A stretch of DNA of 5,152 nucleotides from the NCBI GenBank assembly GCA_051646055.1, contig JBOFCM010000157.1, positions 1 to 5,152 of the forward strand, read 5' to 3'. A program made the position numbers and the translations under genes. The DNA is from JAGNZR01 sp051646055. GTDB taxonomy: Bacteria > Fusobacteriota > Fusobacteriia > Fusobacteriales > Fusobacteriaceae. The notes beneath the pieces are model-generated. The model was given only the letters and a program-made list of their open reading frames with translations. It was not told the origin of the DNA and did no database searches. Positions 1 to 4,885 of this stretch are shown here, one piece after another; the stretch's first letter is position 1, and every line of letters starts with the position of its first letter.

Positions 1-551
1 TTTACCTCTTGGTTAAGAAGAGTTAGAAATTCTTCATAGGGCATATTCTCTTCCTGAATATTTTTTGGAATATCTACCAGAACAGGTCCAGGTCTCCCGT
101 GGCTGGAAAGGGCATAGGCCTCCTTGAGCACTCCGGGAAGTTCACGGATATTTCTAATTAGATAGTTATTCTTGGTAATGGGAGAGGTGATACCTATGAT
201 GTCGCTCTCCTGAAAGGAATCTTTTCCTAGATGGGAGAGACTTACCTGTCCTGTGAGGACCAGGAGAGGAACTGAATCCATGTGGGCTGTCATAATTCCA
301 GTTACCAGATTTGTTGCTCCAGGTCCAGAGGTAGCCAGGCAGACTCCAGGGACTTTTTTGGTCCTAGCATAACCGTCAGCACTGTGAACTGCTCCCTGCT
401 CATGTCTAGCCATATAGTGGTTCAGACCCTGGAAGTCATAGAGTGCATCATATATGGGAATCACTGATCCTCCTGGATATCCGAAAATATCTTTCACACC
501 TAAATATTTTAATGTTTCTAAAATTATTAGAGCCCCTGTAATTTTTTTCAT
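1..551 (-). CDS. ilvB: Acetolactate synthase large subunit (N-terminal 183 residues; gene runs off the window)
   Basis: Acetohydroxyacid synthase catalytic subunit. It uses thiamine diphosphate (ThDP) to condense two pyruvates to acetolactate, or pyruvate plus 2-oxobutyrate to acetohydroxybutyrate, the first common step of Val/Leu/Ile synthesis. Translating the minus strand from the ATG at 551 gives an uninterrupted frame to the window edge, starting MKKITGALIILETLKYLGV. Seen in it: the FGYPGG motif (about residues 23-28), RHEQGA with the ThDP-activating Glu at residue 51, ADGYAR (58-63), ATSGPGATN (73-81), GKDSFQESDI (109-118), and GRPGPVLVDIP (152-162), which closes the Pyr domain. Only the ThDP Pyr domain is inside the window. 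The FAD-binding middle and PP domains would lie further left, so the C-terminus and any following ilvN cannot be assessed. The start is fixed by an AGGAGG site 5 nt upstream. It lies 9 nt after ilvD in one operon. A catabolic acetolactate synthase (AlsS) is an alternative, but the ilvD linkage argues for the biosynthetic enzyme. Confidence 0.95.
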   Translation of the reverse strand, partial: MKKITGALIILETLKYLGVKDIFGYPGGSVIPIYDALYDFQGLNHYMARHEQGAVHSADGYARTKKVPGVCLATSGPGATNLVTGIMTAHMDSVPLLVLTGQVSLSHLGKDSFQESDIIGITSPITKNNYLIRNIRELPGVLKEAYALSSHGRPGPVLVDIPKNIQEENMPYEEFLTLLNQEV

Positions 552-556
552 ACCAT

Positions 557-563
557 CCTCCTA
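557..563 (-). promoter_or_regulatory. ilvB ribosome-binding site overlapping the ilvD stop codon
   Basis: The minus strand reads AGGAGG at 562-557, 5 nt before the ilvB ATG. The ilvD stop codon TAG (563-561) shares its last two bases with this site. Ribosomes finishing ilvD therefore occupy the ilvB initiation region, which suggests translational coupling and a balanced supply of the two enzymes. The overlap is read directly; the coupling is inferred. Confidence 0.8.
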
Positions 564-2216
564 TTTCATAACTGCTCCCTCTGAAGAATCTGAAACCAGT
601 TTCATATATTTCTGTAACATTCTATTTTTTACCTCTTTTTTCAATAAAGGCATCTCTCTTTTTCTCTTCTCTAGCTCTCCGTTTTCCACCAGGAGTTCCA
701 ATCTATTATTGGGAATATCAATCTGGATTAGGTCTCCGTCTTTTACATAGGCGATAACTCCTCCATCTGTAGCTTCAGGAGATATATGGCCAATTGCTGC
801 TCCCCGGGAACCTCCCGAAAATCTTCCGTCTGTGAGAAGGGCACAGCATGCATCCAGTCCCATTCCGGCAAGGGCTCCTGTTGGGGAAAGCATCTCCCGC
901 ATTCCCGGTCCACCCTTAGGTCCCTCGTAACGGATTACGATAACATCCCCTTTCTCTATTTCACCAGCCAGAATAGATTCTGTAGCTCTCTCCTCTGAGT
1001 CAAAAACCTTTGCCTTTCCCCTATGGACCAGCATATCAGGATGAACTGCCCCTGATTTTACCACTGCTCCCTTGGAGGCCAAGTTTCCCTTTAGAATTGA
1101 AATTCCACCACTTCCGAAGTAGGGATTGGAAAAATCTCTGATTATCTCTCTATTTAAAACCTCACTCTCTTCCCCTACCTCCAGAATATCCTTGGAAGTC
1201 AAGGTTATGTTTGATTTTAAAAGATTGTTCTCCTTTAAAATTTTTAAAACTGCACTCACTCCCCCAGCACGGTGGAAATCCTCTATGAAGTATGAATTGG
1301 CTGGAGAGAGCTTCACTATCTGTTTTGTTTTTTTAGAGATTTCATCAAAAAGCTCCAAATCCATTTTTTCTCCGCACTCATAAGCTATGGCAGGAAGATG
1401 GAGGGCTGTATTGGAGGATCCTCCTAGAGCCATATCCACTACCACTGAGTTGTATAAGCTGTTTCTATTAATAATGTCCCGGGCACAGATATTTTTTCTC
1501 AGAAGCTCCATCACTGCCATTCCAGTTTCCTTAGCCAGTCTCTTTCTCTCAGAGTAAACAGCTGGGATAGTTCCGTTTCCAGGAAGGGCTATTCCAAGCG
1601 CCTCTGTAAGACAGTTCATGGTGTTGGCCGTATACATTCCTGAGCATGAGCCGCATGTTTTGCAGGCTGCACCCTCTGCTTCCTTAAGCTCCTCTTCACT
1701 CATCTCACCTTTCTGAACCTTTCCCACATATTCGAATAGATCAGAGATTCCAATTTTTTTACCCCCAAACTCTCCTGCCAGCATGGGTCCTCCGCTGATA
1801 AAAACAGAGGGAAGATTGAGTCTCACTGCTGCCATGAGCATCCCAGGCACAACCTTGTCACAGCTGGGAATAAAAACCAGGGCATCAAAGGGCATGGCGG
1901 TGGCCGAAGCTTCAACAGAGTCAGCAATAATCTCCCTTGTAGGAAGAGAGTTGTTCATGCCCTCATGTCCCATGGCTATTCCGTCGCAGACTGCTATGGT
2001 ATTGAATTCCATGGGAACTCCCCCGCCCATACGGACACCTGATTTTACAGCTTCTGCTACATCTCTCAGGTGGGTGTGCCCTGGAACAATTTCGTTAAAA
2101 GAGTTTACAATACCTATCTTTGGCATCTTCAGTTCCTTTTCTGTGAACCCCATGGAATAAAAAAGTGCTCTATGTGGACTCCGAGTTAATCCCTCTGTTA
2201 CGATTTTGCTTCTCAT
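561..2216 (-). CDS. ilvD: Dihydroxy-acid dehydratase
   Basis: Iron-sulfur dehydratase that converts 2,3-dihydroxy-isovalerate and 2,3-dihydroxy-3-methylvalerate to the 2-oxo acids preceding Val/Leu and Ile. The 551 residues are full length for the shorter IlvD/Edd family members. Visible motifs: NSFNEIVPGHTHLRD (38-52), AVCDGIAMGHEGM (75-87) with likely metal ligand Asp78, PSCDKVVPGMLMAA (117-130) with cluster ligand Cys119 and Lys120 (the lysine carbamylated in this family), CKTCGSCSGMYTANTMNCL (185-203) with the second likely cluster ligand Cys191, GGSSNT (265-270), EGPKGGPGMREML (431-443) with metal ligand Glu441, and TDGRFSGGSRG (462-472) with the catalytic Ser467. The early Cys of the oxygen-stable [2Fe-2S] enzymes (motif NxCN) is absent; the region resembles the E. 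coli type. The start ATG at 2216 has an AGAGGGGG ribosome site about 5 nt upstream. First structural gene of the operon, preceded by an attenuator-like leader and followed by ilvB. Confidence 0.97.
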   Translation of the reverse strand: MRSKIVTEGLTRSPHRALFYSMGFTEKELKMPKIGIVNSFNEIVPGHTHLRDVAEAVKSGVRMGGGVPMEFNTIAVCDGIAMGHEGMNNSLPTREIIADSVEASATAMPFDALVFIPSCDKVVPGMLMAAVRLNLPSVFISGGPMLAGEFGGKKIGISDLFEYVGKVQKGEMSEEELKEAEGAACKTCGSCSGMYTANTMNCLTEALGIALPGNGTIPAVYSERKRLAKETGMAVMELLRKNICARDIINRNSLYNSVVVDMALGGSSNTALHLPAIAYECGEKMDLELFDEISKKTKQIVKLSPANSYFIEDFHRAGGVSAVLKILKENNLLKSNITLTSKDILEVGEESEVLNREIIRDFSNPYFGSGGISILKGNLASKGAVVKSGAVHPDMLVHRGKAKVFDSEERATESILAGEIEKGDVIVIRYEGPKGGPGMREMLSPTGALAGMGLDACCALLTDGRFSGGSRGAAIGHISPEATDGGVIAYVKDGDLIQIDIPNNRLELLVENGELEKRKREMPLLKKEVKNRMLQKYMKLVSDSSEGAVMK

Positions 2217-2221
2217 AATTT

Positions 2222-2229
2222 CCCCCTCT
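2222..2229 (-). promoter_or_regulatory. ilvD ribosome-binding site
   Basis: The minus strand reads AGAGGGGG at 2229-2222, 5 nt upstream of the ilvD ATG. It lies downstream of the leader terminator and outside its stem, so the leader most likely controls transcription read-through rather than access to this site. Confidence 0.75.
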
Positions 2230-2245
2230 GATAAAATTTTTTTAT

Positions 2246-2278
2246 AAAAAAAGAGCCTAAGTCACTAGACTTAAGCTC
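2246..2278 (-). terminator. Intrinsic terminator in the ilvD leader (attenuator)
   Basis: On the minus strand GAGCTTAAGTC (2278-2268) pairs with GACTTAGGCTC (2263-2253) across a 4-nt loop TAGT. This makes an 11-bp stem with a single G-U wobble, followed at once by seven T (2252-2246). It lies 30 nt before the ilvD start, inside the transcript of the operon it precedes, so it should end transcription before ilvD unless prevented. Its 5' arm can alternatively pair with 2304-2293 upstream, which would block it. The stem and T-tract are direct observations; the attenuator role is inferred from the position and the upstream Ile-rich leader peptide. Confidence 0.9.
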
Positions 2279-2304
2279 AGAATATCTTTAACTTCTGCTC
2301 AAGC
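2270..2304 (-). promoter_or_regulatory. Candidate antiterminator pairing in the ilvD leader
   Basis: On the minus strand CTTGAGC followed by AGAA (2303-2293) can pair with TTCT..GCTTAAG (2282-2270). That is 7 bp with one G-U wobble plus 4 bp, with a 2-nt bulge. The 3' partner is the 5' arm of the terminator and the 5' partner is the 3' arm of the preceding hairpin. The three helices are therefore mutually exclusive in the classical 1:2 / 2:3 / 3:4 manner. The complementarity is visible; its use in the cell is inference. Confidence 0.6.
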
Positions 2305-2332
2305 CTTTATTTTTGTAACAAAATAAGGCTTG
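2300..2332 (-). promoter_or_regulatory. Leader hairpin 1:2 (antiterminator-sequestering stem)
   Basis: The minus-strand arms CAAGCCTTATTTT (2332-2320) and AAAAATAAAGGCTTG (2314-2300) pair almost perfectly around a 5-nt loop, with small bulges in the A/T part. It is not followed by a T-tract, so it is not itself a terminator. By sequestering GGCTTG it would prevent the candidate antiterminator and allow the terminator at 2246-2278 to form. The segment CTCAAGC at 2342-2336 competes for the same GCTTGAG stretch (2304-2298), offering a further switch position. Confidence 0.7.
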
Positions 2333-2352
2333 AATGCTTGAGAACAATCTCA

Positions 2353-2415
2353 TCAAATCCAAACCATAGAGCATATTATTATAATAATCATTGATATGTT
2401 TTTGAAATTTTTCAT
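2353..2415 (-). CDS. Isoleucine-rich leader peptide of the ilvDB operon (20 residues)
   Basis: A short open frame in the ilvD leader encodes MKNFKNISMIIIIICSMVWI and then TGA. Seven of the twenty residues are Ile, five of them consecutive (codons ATT ATT ATA ATA ATA, 2388-2374), with one Val and a final Ile. There is no Leu. An AGAGGAG ribosome site at 2430-2424 sits 8 nt before the ATG, and a promoter lies just upstream. In established ilv attenuation systems (for example E. coli ilvGMEDA), ribosome stalling at such codons during branched-chain amino acid shortage selects the antiterminator. Here the composition points to sensing of charged tRNA-Ile, including the ATA-reading species. The peptide is probably regulatory only. 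A small hydrophobic membrane peptide is the less likely alternative, given the attenuator-type hairpins behind it. Confidence 0.85.
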   Translation of the reverse strand: MKNFKNISMIIIIICSMVWI

Positions 2416-2423
2416 GAATTATT

Positions 2424-2430
2424 CTCCTCT
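2424..2430 (-). promoter_or_regulatory. Leader peptide ribosome-binding site
   Basis: The minus strand reads AGAGGAG, ending 8 nt before the leader ATG at 2415. It is as strong as the sites of the full-length genes here, which supports real translation of the 20-codon frame. Confidence 0.8.
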
Positions 2431-2465
2431 TATAAATTTTATATATGTTTTTAAGATTTTTAATT

Positions 2466-2494
2466 ATTCTATATTATGTTTACTCAGAAGTCAA
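2466..2494 (-). promoter_or_regulatory. Sigma70-type promoter of the ilvDB operon
   Basis: On the minus strand TTGACT (-35, 2494-2489) and TAGAAT (-10, 2471-2466) are separated by exactly 17 bp. The predicted start is an A near 2459, giving a leader of about 240 nt before ilvD. The -35 begins only 17 nt past the merR-family stop codon. No terminator is visible between the two operons, so read-through from upstream is possible and would also pass through the attenuator. Confidence 0.75.
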
Positions 2495-2511
2495 GAGTTT
2501 TTTTAAATCAG

Positions 2512-3324
2512 TTAAATATCTCCTGCTATTTTTATTTTCATTGTAGAGATAATATTTTCTTTTTTTCCAAAAATTCCTGACATTTCTGAAAAAGATATAA
2601 AAACATTATCTGTATAATTTAAATTTTTCTCAGAGATAAAATTAAGAAGTTTGTTCAGTGCTTCTTTCTCTTGGGATTCTCTGAAATAGATTACTCCATA
2701 ACTGCCTTTTTCAAAAAACTCCTTATGATCAAATTTTTTATTATCTGTAAGAAAATATATTGATTCTCTAGAGTTGGGATTATTAAGTAAATTTTGTATA
2801 CTTGATTTCATCACAATTCTATTGCCAGTAATATTTTTTTCTGATTTAAATTTTATGATTTTTTTTATTGTGCTCCTTATCTCACCTGGAGTATCTTTGG
2901 ATATTGGAAAACATATTCCTTTTTCTGCCTGAAGTTCCTCTAAAAAAGGTCGGTCCACCTGACTTTCAAAATCTTTTAATTGTCTGATTCTTTCTAGACT
3001 AAGTTTCAGTTCTTTTTCTATAGACTGCATTCTCTTAATCTCATTTCTTGTCTCTTGAATGGTGTTTTCAATAAGCTCCATAGTGTGATCATAATCTACA
3101 TTTTTAAGATGGCTTCTTATATATTCAATAGAGAAACCCAACTTTCTCAGATAAGAGACAATTTTTAAAACTCTTATCTGAAAACCGCTGTAATATCTGT
3201 AGTGGGTAGATTCGTTTTTATATGTGGGAGAGATTATCCCTTCTTTATCATAATATCTTAAAGTTGAAATGGGAATCGAAGTGATTTTTGAAATCTCTCC
3301 CACTGTAAAAAACTCTTCGTGCAT
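2512..3324 (-). CDS. MerR-family multidrug-type transcriptional regulator (BmrR/GyrI-like effector domain)
   Basis: Cytoplasmic DNA-binding regulator of 270 residues, the usual length for BmrR-like MerR proteins. The N-terminal winged helix-turn-helix covers about residues 5-75 and shows the family signatures FTVGEISKITSIPISTLRYYD (6-26), EGIISP (28-33) and YRYYSGFQI (42-50). A charged dimerisation coiled coil follows at about 80-120. The remainder (about 125-270) is an alpha/beta region consistent with a GyrI-like effector-binding domain, ending in alternating beta-type residues. I see no Cys cluster typical of metal sensors, and the only Cys is residue 138, so a small organic effector is more likely. 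It is the second gene of a MATE transporter operon, 9 nt downstream. Its AAGGAGG ribosome site overlaps the transporter stop. The 19-bp-spaced operon promoter suggests it binds there and activates its own operon on binding a drug. The effector is unknown. Confidence 0.9.
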   Translation of the reverse strand: MHEEFFTVGEISKITSIPISTLRYYDKEGIISPTYKNESTHYRYYSGFQIRVLKIVSYLRKLGFSIEYIRSHLKNVDYDHTMELIENTIQETRNEIKRMQSIEKELKLSLERIRQLKDFESQVDRPFLEELQAEKGICFPISKDTPGEIRSTIKKIIKFKSEKNITGNRIVMKSSIQNLLNNPNSRESIYFLTDNKKFDHKEFFEKGSYGVIYFRESQEKEALNKLLNFISEKNLNYTDNVFISFSEMSGIFGKKENIISTMKIKIAGDI

Positions 3325-3328
3325 AAAA

Positions 3329-3336
3329 CCTCCTTA
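3329..3336 (-). promoter_or_regulatory. merR-family gene ribosome-binding site overlapping the MATE stop codon
   Basis: The minus strand reads TAAGGAGG at 3336-3329. The TAA ending the transporter frame supplies the first two bases of AAGGAGG, which sits 4 nt before the regulator ATG at 3324. The arrangement mirrors the ilvD/ilvB junction and suggests translational coupling of pump and regulator. Confidence 0.8.
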
Positions 3337-4716
3337 GTTCCATTTTAAATTAAATTTTTTGAAGCTGAAGTCTGACCTTATCCCTCTCTGTCTGTCTATT
3401 TCAAATTTAAGAAAGGTAAGATTTATTCCCAAAGCCATGTAATCTGCAAAGGGTTGAGCTATCCATACACCGTCAAGTCCAAATAATTTCGAGAAGATTA
3501 AAAGTGACGGGATTAAAAGTACTAACTGTCTTAAAAAACTAAAATATAAAGCGAGTTTTGCAGAACCGATAGCCTGGAAATATTGGATTATATTTGTTCC
3601 TACTCCTATTGCAGGAAGTCCTAGCAGATAAATTTTCATTCCTCTATGGGCCATCCCTTTCAGTTCGGCATCACCTCCGAAAATAGAGATTATCTGATTG
3701 GGAAAAATTTGAATAAATAACACTGAAAGTATCATAAGGGATACAGACATAAAGGTAGATTTTTTAAGAGTTTCTAAAGCCCGTTCTTTATTCCCAGCTC
3801 CATAGTTATATCCGATTATAGGCTGTGCTCCCTGAGCTATACCGTTTATAGGCATAAAACACATAAGAGCAACTGACATTATTGTAGCCATGGCACCTAT
3901 GGCATAATCTCCACCATAGAGCTTAAGAGTTCTGTTATTCAGAGTCTGAACGGTACTTGCCAGAACCATATTGGTGAAAGGAGCCACTCCTATTACTAAT
4001 ATCTCATAAGCAGTTGAGACTTGGAGTTTTATTTTTTCTAGTTTAATTCTAACTGTTTTTGAATACTTTGTAAAATAAAATATTCCAGATATTAGGGTAA
4101 CACTTTGAGCTATAACTGTTGCATAGGCTGCTCCACTGATTCCCATATCCAGTCTAAAAACAAAAAACCAGTCGAGAATAATATTAAGGAAACAGCTTAC
4201 AGCCATTACTATTGCTGAAAATCTTGGATTTCCATCTGCTCTCATGATATTACTGAGGGTATATCCCATAATATTTATTGGTGTTCCCAGTAAAATTATG
4301 CCCATATAGGATTTTGCATAGAAGAGGGTATTTTCTCCAGCACCAAAGAATAGGAGTATTGGATCTAAAAAAATTGCTCCAAAGATAAATATTGAGACTC
4401 CTATAATAAAAGAGAGGAGAACCCCGGCACCTAAAATTCCTTCGGCTTTGTCTTTTTCTCCCTTTCCAAGATTTATAGAGATGGCTGCTGTGGCACCTAC
4501 TCCGATAAGCATTGAAAAGGCTGTTATCACACTGGTTACAGGCATGGTTACCCCAACTCCTGTGATTGCCATGGCACCAGCACCAGGGATATTTCCTATA
4601 AAAATTCTGTCCACTACATTATAAAGAGCACTCACAATCAAACCCAATATTGCCGGCAGTGAATAATGGATAAGAAGTTTTGTTATAGGTGCTGTATCAA
4701 GTTTTAAATTTTTCAT
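3334..4716 (-). CDS. MATE-family multidrug efflux transporter (MepA-like)
   Basis: Inner-membrane antiporter of the multidrug and toxic compound extrusion family, expected to export drugs or cationic compounds in exchange for Na+ or H+. Its 460 residues are normal for the family and are compatible with twelve hydrophobic segments in two halves. Family-like features: SLPAILGLIVSALYNVVDRIFIG in the first segment (19-41, including Asp36), the loop GKGEKDKAEG (84-93), RADGNPRFSA (159-168), a hydrophilic inter-half stretch at about 217-234, and in the second half GIAQGAQPIIGYNYGAGNKERA (292-313). By eye the pattern resembles the MepA branch of MATE proteins more than NorM, but the substrate cannot be read from the sequence. 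The start ATG at 4716 has GGAGGAG 2 nt upstream. Promoter-proximal gene of an operon with the MerR-type regulator; the spacing of its promoter suggests activation by that regulator. Confidence 0.95.
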   Translation of the reverse strand: MKNLKLDTAPITKLLIHYSLPAILGLIVSALYNVVDRIFIGNIPGAGAMAITGVGVTMPVTSVITAFSMLIGVGATAAISINLGKGEKDKAEGILGAGVLLSFIIGVSIFIFGAIFLDPILLFFGAGENTLFYAKSYMGIILLGTPINIMGYTLSNIMRADGNPRFSAIVMAVSCFLNIILDWFFVFRLDMGISGAAYATVIAQSVTLISGIFYFTKYSKTVRIKLEKIKLQVSTAYEILVIGVAPFTNMVLASTVQTLNNRTLKLYGGDYAIGAMATIMSVALMCFMPINGIAQGAQPIIGYNYGAGNKERALETLKKSTFMSVSLMILSVLFIQIFPNQIISIFGGDAELKGMAHRGMKIYLLGLPAIGVGTNIIQYFQAIGSAKLALYFSFLRQLVLLIPSLLIFSKLFGLDGVWIAQPFADYMALGINLTFLKFEIDRQRGIRSDFSFKKFNLKWN

Positions 4717-4718
4717 AT

Positions 4719-4725
4719 CTCCTCC
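4719..4725 (-). promoter_or_regulatory. MATE gene ribosome-binding site
   Basis: The minus strand reads GGAGGAG at 4725-4719. The full match ends 2 nt before the ATG at 4716, while the GGAGG core ends 4 nt before it. The spacing is short but still supports this start. Confidence 0.7.
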
Positions 4726-4757
4726 AAAAAATAACTTTAGTTTAAGTTTATATATCT

Positions 4758-4788
4758 ATTTTAAACTATAAAGTAACTTGAGGGTCAA
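4758..4788 (-). promoter_or_regulatory. MerR-type promoter of the MATE-regulator operon (19-bp spacer)
   Basis: On the minus strand TTGACC (-35, 4788-4783) and TAAAAT (-10, 4763-4758) are separated by 19 bp, two more than optimal. MerR-family activators correct this over-long spacing by distorting the DNA. A predicted start near 4751 gives a 5' untranslated region of about 35 nt. The fit to both hexamers is good, so the spacing is likely to be functional rather than a chance assignment. Confidence 0.75.
4764..4786 (-). promoter_or_regulatory. Candidate MerR-family operator dyad
   Basis: An imperfect inverted repeat is centred on 4775 with the core AAGTTACTT. Seven of the eleven flanking positions on each side are complementary. 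It occupies the spacer and the edge of the -35, close to the offset seen for BmrR-type operators. The outer parts match poorly, so the boundaries are uncertain. The likely ligand is the regulator encoded at 2512-3324. Confidence 0.6.
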
Positions 4789-4805
4789 GATATTATTTAA
4801 GATAT

Positions 4806-4851
4806 AAAAAAATCCCCTTTAATTAGATGTACAAAAGCATCTAAAGGGGAT
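4806..4851 (-). terminator. Intrinsic terminator after the M20 amidohydrolase gene
   Basis: On the minus strand ATCCCCTTTAGATG (4851-4838) pairs with CATCTaattAAAGGGGAT (4829-4812) across an 8-nt loop. A 4-nt AATT bulge interrupts the 3' arm. A T-run follows at 4812-4806. It starts 35 nt past the stop codon at 4886 and lies upstream of the MATE promoter, so it insulates the two transcription units. On the plus strand the hairpin is not followed by a T-run, so it acts in one direction. Confidence 0.85.
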
Positions 4852-4885
4852 AAATTTAAAGTAATTAATGATATATTTTTTGACT

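Noticed and set aside
282..750. Plus-strand open frames opposite ilvB and the end of ilvD
   Set aside because: Antisense shadows of strongly recognised genes, low-complexity Ser/Phe-rich translations, no ribosome sites.
786..2160. Plus-strand open frames opposite ilvD (786-998, 1126-1383, 1783-2160)
   Set aside because: Their sequence is explained by ilvD codons on the other strand and none resembles a known protein.
2353..2415. Leader peptide as a free-standing small membrane protein or toxin
   Set aside because: It is hydrophobic, but its position between the promoter and attenuator of an ilv operon and its Ile run are better explained by attenuation.
2405..2425. CodY-like box overlapping the leader peptide start
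   Set aside because: The stretch AATTCATGAAAAATT differs from the CodY consensus at about five positions and lies across the start codon; in AT-rich DNA this is expected by chance.
2217..2511. T-box riboswitch ahead of ilvD
   Set aside because: T-boxes are the common ilv control in low-GC bacteria, but the conserved T-box antiterminator motif (GGGTGGNACCRCG-like) is not present and the leader is short and coding.
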